The notes under the pieces were generated by a model. The model searched no databases. It had not been told where the DNA came from and saw only the letters and a program-made list of their open reading frames with translations. Positions 9,556-18,143 of a DNA stretch of 64,000 bases are shown here, in pieces. How positions within the stretch are numbered: the stretch's first letter is position 1; each line of letters opens with the position of its first letter. This stretch comes from Actinomadura physcomitrii (lineage in GTDB: Bacteria > Actinomycetota > Actinomycetes > Streptosporangiales > Streptosporangiaceae). The DNA lies in assembly GCF_008923205.2 (NCBI RefSeq), contig NZ_WBMS02000002.1, forward strand, positions 124,001 to 188,000. The letters are read 5' to 3'. The position numbers and the translations under genes are program-made.

Positions 9556-10653
9556 ATGGGATTCCAGCTTGGCTTGTTCTCCCCCAACACCGAATCAGGA
9601 CTGGCGATAACCACGGTTCCGGAAAGGTGGCGAGCGACGTGGGACAACAATCTCCGCCTCGCCCGCCTCGCCGACGAGACCGGAATCGACTTCCTGCTCC
9701 CCGTCGCCCGCTGGACCGACTGGGGCCCCGCCACCGACTTCCATCAGAGCGTCCTCGACCCGCTGGTCTGGGCGTCCGGCATGCTCTCCGCCACGACGCG
9801 GCTGCGCGTCTTCACCACCGTCCACACCGCGTTCCACCACCCGATCGTCGCCGCCAAGCAGCTCGCGACCGCCGACCACCTCGGCCGGGGGCGCGCGGGG
9901 CTGAACATCGTCGCCGGCTGGCACGCCCCCGAGTACGAGATGTTCGGCCTCACCCTCCCCGACGAGCACGACACCCGGTACGCCTACGCGCAGGAATGGT
10001 GGGACGTCGTCCGGCGCATCTGGTCGAGCACCGAGCCGTTCGACCACGACGGGCGCTACTTCCACCTGCGGCGGGTCGTCGGCTCGCCGAAGCCGTACAA
10101 CGGGCGGAGCCTGCCGGTGATCAACGCCGGGTCGTCCCGGCAGGGTCGGTCGTTCGCCGCCCGCAACGCCGACCGCGCGTTCACGGTCGTCGCGGGCCCG
10201 GAGGACGGCGCGGAGGTCGTCGCCGCCGTCCGCAAGGAGGCCGCGTCGCACGGCCGGAACGTCGGCGTCTTCACCCTCGGGCACGTCGTGTGCCGCCCCA
10301 CCCGCGACGAAGCGGAGGACCATTTGCACTACTACGCCGATGAGCATGCCGACTGGCCCGCGGTGGACGAGGTGATGCGGCTGCAGGGCCTGCACGCCCA
10401 GTCGTTCACCCCGGAGATGCTGCGGATCTACCGGGACCGGTTCGCCGCCGGGCACGGCAGCTGCCCGCTGGTCGGCGACCCCGACGACGTCGCCGACGGG
10501 ATCGCCGGGTTCGCCCGCGCGGGCTTCGACGGGATCGCGCTGTCCTTCCTCGACTACGCCGAGGAGCTGGGCTTCTTCGCCGCCGAGGTGATGCCGCGGC
10601 TGCGCGCCCGCGGCGTCCTGCCGCTCGCCGCCGCACCGGGCGGCTCCCCGTGA
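9556..10653 (+). CDS. LLM-class flavin-dependent monooxygenase
   Basis: 365 residues. The luciferase-like TIM-barrel signatures are FQLGLFSPN at the start, ARLADETGIDFLLP, TTVHTAFHHP, GLNIVAGWHAPEYEMFG and PVINAGSSRQGRSFAARNADRAF. These resemble the RutA/SfnG branch that uses reduced FMN to oxidise pyrimidines, sulfones or related small molecules. The stop overlaps the GTG of the AraC regulator by four bases, so the two form a coupled pair. The substrate cannot be read from sequence. Confidence 0.87.
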   Translation: MGFQLGLFSPNTESGLAITTVPERWRATWDNNLRLARLADETGIDFLLPVARWTDWGPATDFHQSVLDPLVWASGMLSATTRLRVFTTVHTAFHHPIVAAKQLATADHLGRGRAGLNIVAGWHAPEYEMFGLTLPDEHDTRYAYAQEWWDVVRRIWSSTEPFDHDGRYFHLRRVVGSPKPYNGRSLPVINAGSSRQGRSFAARNADRAFTVVAGPEDGAEVVAAVRKEAASHGRNVGVFTLGHVVCRPTRDEAEDHLHYYADEHADWPAVDEVMRLQGLHAQSFTPEMLRIYRDRFAAGHGSCPLVGDPDDVADGIAGFARAGFDGIALSFLDYAEELGFFAAEVMPRLRARGVLPLAAAPGGSP

Positions 10654-11666
10654 CCGCCGCCGGACCTCCGCCGCCCCCGCCCGAGCAGCCGCTGTCGCAG
10701 TACCAGCGGGTCGCGAGCGGCGACATCGACGTCCTGCACCGGACCGTCGAGCCGTACGCCATCGGCCACGACCTCCAGACCCGCGACCCCGCGAGCAAGC
10801 TGGACGGCCTGGTCAACGCGCTCGGCGTCGGCGCGGTCAAGCTCGTCTGGGTCCGCTACGGCGGCGCCGGCGTCATCGTCGACACCCCGCCGACCGGGGG
10901 CGCGTTCGCGCTGGCCGCGCCGATCGCGCCGATGGGCGTGGAGTACCGCCGGTCGGGCGGCCGCACCACCGCGGGCGGCGGCCTCGTCGTCTCGCACGAC
11001 GAGGCGATGCGGCTGACCCCGGACCCCCGGCACGGCTGCCTGGTGATCACGACGAGCACCGGCCGGCTCGCCGACCACCTCGACGGCTACCTCGGCCGCG
11101 AGTACGACCCGCCGCTGCGCTTCCACAGCGTGGACGGCCCGGCGCTCGCCCCCGCGTCCATGGTCGAGCGGACGTGGCGGCACGTCTGCGCCGTCCTTGA
11201 CGACACCGCGGCGCGGGGCCTGCATCCGCTCGCGGCGCGCAGCCTGGAGGAGTCGCTGCTCACCGCGATCCTGCTCGGCCTGCCGCACACCGCGACGCCG
11301 GAGCTGGCGGAGCCGCCGCGGCGCGTCCCGCACCATCTCGCCGGGTTCATTCGGGAATGGGTGGAGGCGCACCATGACCGGCCGATCGGCGCGTCCGACA
11401 TCGCCGCGGCGGCCGGGATCGGCGTCCGGCAGCTCCAGGCGATCTGCCGCGCCCAGTGGGGGCTCACCCCGACGCGGCTGCTGCGCGGCGTGCGCCTCGA
11501 CCACGCCCGCGCCGCGCTCCGGTCGGCCGCGCCCGGCCGCCGGACGGTCTCGGACGTCGCCACGGCCGCCGGCTACCTGCACATGAGCCGGTTCGCGGAG
11601 CACTACCGGCAGCGCTTCGGCGAGACCCCGACCGAAACCCTGCACCGCCCGTACCGGCCTGCGTGA
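10650..11666 (+). CDS. AraC-family transcriptional regulator
   Basis: 338 residues from a GTG coupled to the monooxygenase (GTGA). The N-terminal ~180 residues form an AraC-like ligand-binding domain. The C-terminus has the two helix-turn-helix units (SDIAAAAGIGVRQLQAICRAQWG and VSDVATAAGYLHMSRFAEHY) followed by RQRFGETPTETL. It likely controls its partner gene in response to a substrate or product. Confidence 0.88.
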   Translation: MTAAGPPPPPPEQPLSQYQRVASGDIDVLHRTVEPYAIGHDLQTRDPASKLDGLVNALGVGAVKLVWVRYGGAGVIVDTPPTGGAFALAAPIAPMGVEYRRSGGRTTAGGGLVVSHDEAMRLTPDPRHGCLVITTSTGRLADHLDGYLGREYDPPLRFHSVDGPALAPASMVERTWRHVCAVLDDTAARGLHPLAARSLEESLLTAILLGLPHTATPELAEPPRRVPHHLAGFIREWVEAHHDRPIGASDIAAAAGIGVRQLQAICRAQWGLTPTRLLRGVRLDHARAALRSAAPGRRTVSDVATAAGYLHMSRFAEHYRQRFGETPTETLHRPYRPA

Positions 11667-11740
11667 CCGCAGCCGTCCGGACGCGCGGCATCGACCTTGG
11701 TCGGTATCCCGCGCGCCCCCGGCCCGGCACGCTCGGCGGT

Positions 11741-11989
11741 ATGAACGACCCGAAGTCCTACGACGGCCTGTCCTCCTTCGTGTTCATGCTCGGCGTGTAC
11801 GCGGGCGTCGTACCGTTCGTCAGCAAGCTGTTCGGCTGGGAACCGGACGGCCCGAAACGGCTCCTCATCGTCGCCGGACGGCTGCCGTCCCCCGCCTGGT
11901 GGCTAGTGTCGCTCCTAGCGGTCGTTGTCGCGTTCGCGCTGCTCTGCTGGATCGACTCGGCGAAGAAGCGCCGCTTCCCCGGCAGTTGA
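11741..11989 (+). CDS. Small two-helix membrane protein
   Basis: 82 residues. One hydrophobic helix lies near residues 12-30 and a stronger one near 53-70 (WWLVSLLAVVVAFALLCW), followed by a basic tail KKRR. The start is chosen at the ATG opening MNDPKSYDG; a longer upstream frame is an extension through the intergenic region. The stop codon lies inside the left arm of the large G/C foldback. Function unknown. Confidence 0.55.
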   Translation: MNDPKSYDGLSSFVFMLGVYAGVVPFVSKLFGWEPDGPKRLLIVAGRLPSPAWWLVSLLAVVVAFALLCWIDSAKKRRFPGS

Positions 11990-12146
11990 GTTGTGGGGGG
12001 GGGGGGGGGGGGTGGGGGGGGGGCGCCACCCCCCCCAACCCACACACAAACGCACGCGGGGGGCCCCGCCCCGCCCCGCGGCTGTGTTGGTGGGGGTGGG
12101 GGGGTGCCGCCCCCCCCCACCCCCCCCCCCCCCCCCACAACTCAAC
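11985..12146. repeat. Giant G-run/C-run foldback
   Basis: GTTGAGTTGTG (11985-11995) is followed by 17 more G, a T and ten G. The right side mirrors this: nine C, an A, seventeen C and CACAACTCAAC (12136-12146). The stem would be near 38 base pairs, with an 86-base core containing further G- and C-rich inverted segments. It separates convergent genes, so a terminator role fits, but homopolymers of this length are also a known artefact of sequencing and assembly. Confidence 0.75.
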
Positions 12147-12218
12147 GATGGCCCGGCTGCGCGCCACCCAGTGCCCGGCCGGGGCGCGCCGCACGTACAG
12201 GTTCGGGACGACGCGCCC

Positions 12219-12749
12219 TCAGCGGACTGGCTGGCGGAGGATCGTGCGCGCCCTCGTCTGGTCCGGCTCGTTCGGATCGGACAGGTAGATCTCGTGGTGC
12301 AGGCCGTTCACCGCGAGTCCCTCCGCCTTCATCAGCGCGTCCATCTCGGCGAGGCTCGCGGGCTCGTCCGCGTACGGGCCGCGGTGCAGCATCTGCACGC
12401 ACCGGCCCGCGGTGAAGGTGACGCGCTGGACGCGCGCCGCCGCCGGCACGCCCCGCCTGACGTCCGTGACGGCGCTCTCGATCGCGCCGGCCTCGTCCGG
12501 GAGCCGCAGGAACAGGTGCCACCACCACTCCTCGCGCGGCACCTCGAACGGGGACCGCTCGTCCTCCACCCACCAGCGGCCCTCCAGCGGCACCATCGGC
12601 GCGCCGAGCGCCCCCATCACCGCGTACAGCGCGCCGACGCTCGCCCCGTACGCGGCGCCGCCCGGCTCGCCGCGTCCGGTGACCGACAGCCCCGTCACCG
12701 GGCCGAACTCCGCGATCTCCGGCTTCTCCGCCGCCTCGTACCAGCTCAT
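12219..12749 (-). CDS. GyrI-like effector-binding domain protein
   Basis: 176 residues starting MSWYEAAEKPEIAEFGPV. The GyrI-like/SOUL-like fold is shown by the FGPVTGLSVTGRG strand, WWWHLFLRLP, RCVQMLHRGPYADEPASLAEM and the end HHEIYLSDPNEPDQTRARTILR. Its start overlaps the stop of the MerR gene by four bases. The regulator carries the same kind of domain with a matching EVYLNDPGSTPPE ending, so the two probably sense related small molecules or arose by domain duplication. Confidence 0.8.
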   Translation of the reverse strand: MSWYEAAEKPEIAEFGPVTGLSVTGRGEPGGAAYGASVGALYAVMGALGAPMVPLEGRWWVEDERSPFEVPREEWWWHLFLRLPDEAGAIESAVTDVRRGVPAAARVQRVTFTAGRCVQMLHRGPYADEPASLAEMDALMKAEGLAVNGLHHEIYLSDPNEPDQTRARTILRQPVR

Positions 12750-13504
12750 CGGACATCCTCCAGTCGGATCAGCACCCGGGTCTCCAGGCGCTCGGGCGGC
12801 GTGCTGCCCGGATCGTTCAGGTAGACCTCCCGGACCGGCCCCGCGGGCGCGTGCGCGCGGTCGCCGAACCAGGCCAGCACGCCGTGGACGGTGAGCGCGA
12901 TCTCCTCGTACGGGCCGGTGTGCAGCGCCTGCGCGAACGGGCCGCCGGGCAGGACGTCCTCGCCGGACGGCGACTCCAGCGCCACCCGCACCTCGAACTC
13001 GTCGGCCATGTCCAGCGGGAACAGCCCGACCAGGCTCGGCGGCCCCTCGGCCGCCGCGAGGAGGCGCGCCACGCAGGCCCCGGTCGCCGCGGCGATGCTC
13101 GCCGGGGTCGCCGCCTCGCTCGCGACCCGGACCCGCCGGGCCGGCTCCTCGACGACCGACACGACCGTCTCCGGCAGACCGTCGGCCAGCACCCGGTCGA
13201 GGAGCCGCAGGGCGCGGCGGCGCCGCGCCACGTCCGCCTCCAGCCGATCCCGCGCGTCCCGCAGCGCCGCCGCCCCCTGACCCGCGAGGACGCGCGCGAC
13301 CGCGGGCAGCGGGACGTCCAGCTCCCGCAGCATCCCGATCATCAGCGCGTCCCGCGCCTGTTCGGGCCGGTAGTACCGGTAGCCCGACGACGGGTCGACC
13401 CACGCCGGGGCGAGAAGGCCCAGGTCGTCGTAGTGCCGCAGCTGCTTGACGCTCAACCGGCACAGCCGCGCGAACCGCCCGATGGGCAGGAGATCGTTGC
13501 TCAC
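12746..13504 (-). CDS. MerR-family regulator with GyrI-like ligand domain
   Basis: 252 residues from a GTG. The N-terminal winged helix reads LLPIGRFARLCRLSVKQLRHYDDLGLL followed by DPSSGYRYY, the MerR hallmark. A coiled-coil region follows, and the C-terminal ~150 residues form a GyrI-like pocket (ALHTGPYEEIALTVHGVLAW). This is the BmrR/TipA-like plan: drug-type ligands bind and the promoter is untwisted. It is coupled to the stand-alone GyrI gene and preceded by a MerR-type promoter palindrome. Confidence 0.9.
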   Translation of the reverse strand: MSNDLLPIGRFARLCRLSVKQLRHYDDLGLLAPAWVDPSSGYRYYRPEQARDALMIGMLRELDVPLPAVARVLAGQGAAALRDARDRLEADVARRRRALRLLDRVLADGLPETVVSVVEEPARRVRVASEAATPASIAAATGACVARLLAAAEGPPSLVGLFPLDMADEFEVRVALESPSGEDVLPGGPFAQALHTGPYEEIALTVHGVLAWFGDRAHAPAGPVREVYLNDPGSTPPERLETRVLIRLEDVR

Positions 13505-13520
13505 ACCCCCACCCTGGCGT

Positions 13521-13535
13521 CTCCCACAGTGGGAG
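13521..13535 (-). promoter_or_regulatory. MerR-type operator in the regulator's own promoter
   Basis: CTCCCAC-A-GTGGGAG is a perfect inverted repeat 17 bases before the MerR start. On the minus strand it would sit between TGGACT and CAGGGT with about 19 bases between them, the long spacer expected of MerR-regulated promoters. Autoregulation is inferred. Confidence 0.6.
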
Positions 13536-13541
13536 AGTCCA

Positions 13542-14624
13542 CTAGGGCCGCGCCGACAGCCCCGTGCAGGCGCGCAGGCCGTTCCACCGCTTCACCTCGG
13601 CGGCCGCCGCAGCGCCCGTCATAGGGATCGGCAGCCCGCCGCTGATCAGCGCCGGCTTCCACTTCGCCTTCGTGACCTTCCGGCCCTCCACCCGCAGCAG
13701 CAGCACCCCGGACTTCGCCGTCGCGCCGTGCGCCGACGAGAACACGAAATTGCCCATGCCGTAATGGACGTACCGGCCCTGCAGATACCCGCCGCCGAGC
13801 GGGACGTGCGCATGCCCGCCCACCACGATGTCGGCGCCCGCGCCGATGAGCGCCTTCGCCAGCTCCTGCTGGCGCGGCAGCGGGCACGCCTTCAGCTCCT
13901 GCCCCCAGTGCAGATACACGATGACCAGGTCGGAGCCCTTCCGCGCGTCCTTCACCGCCTGCACCATCCGCGGCACGTCCTTCGCCGACGCGAGCCCGCC
14001 CTTGGCGCCCGTCGCCGTCCACGCCGAGACGAGGTTGTCGTCGAGCACCTGCGTCGCGCCGATGATCGCGATCCGGTTGCCCTTCACCGTCGTCCGGTAC
14101 GCCTTGTACGCCTCGTCCGCGTTACGGCCGATGCCGACGATCGGGAAGCCGCTGCGCTTCATCGCGGCGAGCGAGTCGCGCAGGCCCTCCTCCATGTAGT
14201 CCATGCCGTGGTTGTTCGCCATCGACGCCACATCGACGCCGGCGCGGCGCAGCGCGGTCAGCGCCGACGGCGGCGCCCGGAACGTGAACTCCTTGCCGGG
14301 CGCCGGGGTGCCGCCCGTCGTGATCGCCGTCTCCAGGTTCACCATCGCGAGGTCGGCGGCGCGCAGCGTCGACGCTACCGGCCCGAGCGCGGTGGACGCG
14401 TGCGCCAGCCGCGACCGCAACTGCCCCTCGAAGTGCGTGTCCCCGCCGAACGCGATGACGATCGGCTGCGGCGCCGCCTTCGCCGGCGCCGGCCCCTTCG
14501 GCTTCGCCGGCGCCGTGGACGCGGGCGGCGTCGCCCCCTGCGCCTTCGACCCGTCGCCGCCGCCGCACGCGGACACGCCCGCGGCGATCAGCACGCCCAC
14601 GGCCGCCACGGCTGAAACGCGCAT
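13542..14624 (-). CDS. CapA-family lipoprotein, metallophosphatase fold
   Basis: 360 residues from an ATG with GGGGAGG six bases upstream. The signal peptide ends in the lipobox VSAC, so the mature protein is lipid-anchored outside the membrane. After an Ala/Pro-rich linker, IVIAFGGDTHFEG, LVMVNLETAI-like text, SMANNHGMDYMEEGL, VYLHWGQELKACP and VVGGHAHVPLGG form the PGA_cap (CapA) domain with its metal ligands. Family members are tied to poly-gamma-glutamate or other cell-surface polymers; the exact role here is unknown. Confidence 0.88.
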   Translation of the reverse strand: MRVSAVAAVGVLIAAGVSACGGGDGSKAQGATPPASTAPAKPKGPAPAKAAPQPIVIAFGGDTHFEGQLRSRLAHASTALGPVASTLRAADLAMVNLETAITTGGTPAPGKEFTFRAPPSALTALRRAGVDVASMANNHGMDYMEEGLRDSLAAMKRSGFPIVGIGRNADEAYKAYRTTVKGNRIAIIGATQVLDDNLVSAWTATGAKGGLASAKDVPRMVQAVKDARKGSDLVIVYLHWGQELKACPLPRQQELAKALIGAGADIVVGGHAHVPLGGGYLQGRYVHYGMGNFVFSSAHGATAKSGVLLLRVEGRKVTKAKWKPALISGGLPIPMTGAAAAAEVKRWNGLRACTGLSARP

Positions 14625-14814
14625 GGGAGACCTCCCCGTCTTGATCGGCCAAGCATGGCACGACCAGGACAATCACCCACCAACCACCCCCGACCACATC
14701 CGGCCCGGCGGACGTTCCCAGAGGGCGCAGACCACCGCCCTTTCACCCCGGTCCCGGGCGTGCGGTGCGGCTAGGCTCTGAGCAGGTGCAGGCCCCTTTT
14801 CCAGGAGACCCGAG

Positions 14815-15290
14815 ATGCCCCTTCCCTCGTGGGCAGCGGACCCATCGAGCCTGCTGATCACCGAGGAGGAGTACCGGGCCCTGCCGTCCGAGGTGTGCAA
14901 GTCCATCGAGGTCGTGGACGGCTGCGTCATCTTCCGCGAATCGCCGTCGGTCGAACGCCAGCGCGTCCTGCGAAATCTCACCTGCGCATTGATGGACGCG
15001 CGTCCAGGCAATGGTCCCCGCATCACCGTCGTACCCGGCGTCGACATGTACTTCGTCGAACAGAACCCCCATGCCGGTGGCAAGGGCCGGCGGTTCACCA
15101 TGCGCCGCCCCGATATCAGCGTCCTGTTCTGCGTCGAGAGAGGCACCAAGCCGACGAGCGCCGACGTCCTCACCGCCGTGGAGATCACCGGCCTCGGCAG
15201 CGGGCAGCGCGACTTCCAGGACAAGAAGGCGGAGTACGCGGGGCAGCGGATCTCCGTCTACCTCATAGTCGTCCTCGACGCGGAGTCCTC
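14815..15290 (+). CDS. Uma2-family putative nuclease, C-terminus probably truncated
   Basis: The N-terminus (LLITEEEYRALPSEVCKSIEVVDG) and the PD-(D/E)XK-like core (RRPDISVLF, VEITGLGSGQRDF, KKAEYAGQRISVYLIVVLD) match Uma2/DUF820 proteins. Family members normally continue 30-50 residues. Here the text changes at about 15285-15290, and the frame runs on to a stop at 15444 inside the next gene. Uma2 genes are common as multicopy orphans in actinomycetes. The ATG has GGAGA a few bases upstream. Confidence 0.72.
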
Positions 15291-15380
15291 AACAACAAAG
15301 CAACTCCATTACGAGAAAATGGCGCCCCCCGCGAGAACAGGACAGAATGGAGTTCGGCCCCACAGGAGGAGTGTCTGCAC

Positions 15381-17615
15381 ATGGGCGACCGCACGGCCTT
15401 CCGCACCTGTCCCCTCTGCGAGGCCCTCTGCGGGCTCGAGCTGACCCTCGACGACGCCGGCGCGGTGACGCGCGTACGCGGCGACAAGGACGACCCGTTC
15501 AGCAAGGGGTTCCTGTGCCCGAAGGGCGCGACGCTCGGCGTGCTCGACGGCGACCCCGACCGGCTGCAGGAGGCGCTCGTCCGCGCCGGCGAGACCCACA
15601 GGACCGCCGGCTGGGACGAGGCGTTCGAGACCGTCCGGCGGGAGCTGGCGAGCGTCATCGACCGGTACGGGCGCGACGCGGTGGCCGTCTACATCGGCAA
15701 CCCGACGGCGCACTCGGTGGCGGGCCCGCTGTACGCGTCGGCGGTCGTGAAGGCGCTCGGCACCCGCAACCTGTACACGGCGAGCACCGCCGACCAGATG
15801 CCGAAGCACGTGAGCTGCGGGCACATGTTCGGCGACCCGCTCGCCATCCCGGTGCCGGACCTCGACCGGACCGGGCACCTGCTGATGCTGGGCGCCAACC
15901 CGCTGGAGTCGAACGGGAGCCTCGCGTCGGCGCCGGACTTCCCCGGCCGGCTGAAGGCGATCCGGGAGCGCGGCGGCAAGGTCGTCGTGATCGACCCGCG
16001 CCGCACGCGGACGGCGGCGCTCGCCGACGAGCACCTGTTCATCCGCCCGGGGACGGACGCGTTCCTGCTGATGGGGCTCGTCCACACGCTGTTCGCCGAG
16101 GACCTCGTCAGGCTGCGCCTCGACGGCCTGGTGAACGGCCTGGACGACCTGCGCGCCCTCGCCGTCGACTTCGCGCCCGAGCGCGTCGCGCCCGCCACCG
16201 GCATTCCCGCCGAGACGATCCGCCGGACCGCGCGCGAGCTGGCCGCCGCCGACCGCGCCGCCGTCTACGGGCGCATCGGCACGTGCACGCAGGCGTTCGG
16301 GACGCTCAACAGCTGGCTCGTGGACGTCCTGAACGTGCTGACCGGCAACCTGGACCGGCCCGGCGGCGCGATGTTCCCGCGTCCCGCGCACGCCCCCGTG
16401 TACCGGCGCAGGAAGCCGTTCACCACGGGCCGGTGGCGCAGCCGCGTCCGGGACCTGCCCGAGGTCAACGGCGAGTTCCCGGTCGCGACGCTGGCCGACG
16501 AGATCGAGACCCCCGGCGACGGCCGGATCCGGGCGCTGGTCACCATCGGCGGGAACCCGGCGCTGTCCGCGCCGAACGCCGCCCGGCTCGACCGCGCGCT
16601 CGCCGGCCTCGACTTCATGGTGAGCGTCGACCCGTACCTGAACGAGACGACCCGGCACGCGCACGTGATCCTGCCTCCGCCGCGCCCGGCGCAGACCCCG
16701 CACTACGACATCTCGCTGACCGGCCTCGCCGTCCGCGACTATGCGCGCTACTCGCCGCCGGCCGTCCCGCTGCCGGACGGGCGGCCGAGCGAGTCCGACC
16801 TCCTCGCCCGACTCGCGCTCGCCGCGTCCGGCACGGACGGCGACCCCGGCGCCCTCGACGAGACGATCATCTCGTCGACGCTGCGGAAGGCCGCCGAGCT
16901 GCCCGGCTCGCCGGTGCACGGCCGCGAGGCCGGCGAACTGCGCAAGATGCTGGCCGAAAGCGGCACCCTCACCGAGCAGCGGCTCGACATGATGCTGCGG
17001 CTCGGCCCCTACGGCGACGGCTTCGGCGCGGACCCGTCCGGGCTGACCCTGACCCGGCTGCGCACCGAGCACCCCCACGGCCTCGACCTCGGCGCCCTCA
17101 AGCCCCGCATCGACGAGGTGCTGTGCACGACGTCCGGACGCGTCGAGCTGTGCCCGTCCACCTGCGCCGCCGACGTCGACCGCCTGCACACCGCGCTGCG
17201 CGCGCACCGCCCGGCGGACTTCGTGCTGATCGGGCGGCGGCACCTGCGCTCCAACAACAGCTGGCTGCACAACGTCCCCGCACTGGTGCGCGGCTCCAAC
17301 ACCTGCACGCTCCAGCTCAACACCGCCGACGCGGCCCGCCTCGGCGTATCCGCGGGTGACACCGTCCGGGTCGCGTCCCGCACCGGCTCCGTCGACGCCG
17401 TCGCCGAGCCGACCGACACGATCATGGCGGGCGTCGTCAGCCTCCCGCACGGCTGGGGGCACGACCGCCCCGGCACCCGCACCGCCGTCGCCCGCGAGCA
17501 CGCCGGCGTGAACGTGAACGCCGTCACCGACGAGCAGGAGATCGACCCCCTGTCCGGCAACGCCGTCTTCAACGGCGTCCCCGTAACCCTGCTAGCCCAG
17601 GGGGCAACCCCCTGA
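15381..17615 (+). CDS. Molybdopterin-dependent oxidoreductase (formate-dehydrogenase-like)
   Basis: 744 residues, start fixed by AGGAGG shortly before the ATG. The N-terminus binds a [4Fe-4S] cluster (CPLCEALCG with a fourth Cys in GFLCPKG). The molybdopterin domains follow: LLMLGANPLESNGS, VVIDPRRTRTAALADEHLFIRPGTDAF, NVLTGNLDRPGGAMFP and ALVTIGGNPALSAPNA. A C-terminal bis-MGD-binding domain has NTADAARLGVSAGDTVRVAS. A Cys in SCGHMFG may be the metal ligand. No partner subunit or FdhD gene is adjacent. The last residues (LLAQGATP) are encoded by the first tandem repeat unit. Confidence 0.9.
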   Translation: MGDRTAFRTCPLCEALCGLELTLDDAGAVTRVRGDKDDPFSKGFLCPKGATLGVLDGDPDRLQEALVRAGETHRTAGWDEAFETVRRELASVIDRYGRDAVAVYIGNPTAHSVAGPLYASAVVKALGTRNLYTASTADQMPKHVSCGHMFGDPLAIPVPDLDRTGHLLMLGANPLESNGSLASAPDFPGRLKAIRERGGKVVVIDPRRTRTAALADEHLFIRPGTDAFLLMGLVHTLFAEDLVRLRLDGLVNGLDDLRALAVDFAPERVAPATGIPAETIRRTARELAAADRAAVYGRIGTCTQAFGTLNSWLVDVLNVLTGNLDRPGGAMFPRPAHAPVYRRRKPFTTGRWRSRVRDLPEVNGEFPVATLADEIETPGDGRIRALVTIGGNPALSAPNAARLDRALAGLDFMVSVDPYLNETTRHAHVILPPPRPAQTPHYDISLTGLAVRDYARYSPPAVPLPDGRPSESDLLARLALAASGTDGDPGALDETIISSTLRKAAELPGSPVHGREAGELRKMLAESGTLTEQRLDMMLRLGPYGDGFGADPSGLTLTRLRTEHPHGLDLGALKPRIDEVLCTTSGRVELCPSTCAADVDRLHTALRAHRPADFVLIGRRHLRSNNSWLHNVPALVRGSNTCTLQLNTADAARLGVSAGDTVRVASRTGSVDAVAEPTDTIMAGVVSLPHGWGHDRPGTRTAVAREHAGVNVNAVTDEQEIDPLSGNAVFNGVPVTLLAQGATP

Positions 17616-17753
17616 AACCCCCGTCACCGTGTTAGCCCAGGGGGCAACCCCCTGAAACCCCCCGTCACCGTGTTAGCCCAGGGGGCAACCCCCTGAAACC
17701 CCCCGTCACCGTGTTAGCCCAGGGGGGCGACCCCCTGGAACCCCCCGTCACGA
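17593..17753. repeat. Four tandem 40-41-bp hairpin repeats
   Basis: Units begin at 17593, 17633, 17674 and 17715. Each reads TAGCCCAGGGGGCAACCCCC then TGAAACCCCCCGTCACCGTG or close to it, and contains the palindrome CAGGGGG-CAA-CCCCCTG. The first unit overlaps the end of the molybdopterin gene, and the fourth differs slightly. There are no spacers of unrelated sequence, so this is not CRISPR. It may act as a multi-hairpin terminator. Confidence 0.88.
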
Positions 17754-17757
17754 CCGG

Positions 17758-17803
17758 CAGGCTGTTTCCCCGCTCCGCTGGCGCTCCGCGGCGAAACAGC
17801 CTG
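17758..17803. repeat. Foldback element with conserved loop
   Basis: CAGGCTGTTTC (17758-17768) pairs perfectly with GAAACAGCCTG (17793-17803). The loop contains CGCTCCGCTGGCGCTCCGC (17771-17789). The same 19-base loop sequence occurs at 55493-55511 inside a foldback with entirely different arms. Confidence 0.8.
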
Positions 17804-18143
17804 TCGGTCGACGGGCGCGCCCGCTGCACTCGCTAGCGCTCGCTCCGCGTGCGCGCCCGCGTTACCCCAGGGCAGCGGGCCCCTGGAGCCACCACTCGCG
17901 ACGGACAAGGCGTTCATCGCTCGGCGTGCGCGCGCGCTGGCGGAGCGTGTTTAGGGTCGGTGCGTCCAGGTAGGTATCCCTCGCCGCGGGCGGCTCAGGC
18001 CGCCTCGAACGTCACATGGGGGATCGACTAACCTCGCAATCAGCGTCCCATTACGGCCGTCTCTAACCAGTGGGCCGGACGGAACCGATGGGTCCGGGCG
18101 GCTGCCTCGGGCGGGCCGCCCGCACGCACCCGAGGGAGGGGAC
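17804..18143. repeat. Further extragenic foldbacks before the Rieske gene
   Basis: CGGGCGCGC (17812-17820) pairs with GCGCGCCCG (17851-17859) around CGCTAGCGCTCGCTCCGC, a loop related to the 19-base core. A degenerate CCCAGGG...CCCCTGG unit follows at about 17865-17886. No gene is seen. The last 130 bases presumably contain the promoter of the Rieske gene. Confidence 0.55.

Noticed and set aside
15309..17501. 730-residue minus-strand open frame
   Set aside because: It is the exact complement of the molybdopterin oxidoreductase, whose iron-sulfur and cofactor motifs are unambiguous.
17593..17753. Possible CRISPR array
   Set aside because: The repeats are contiguous with no variable spacers, and no cas gene is present.
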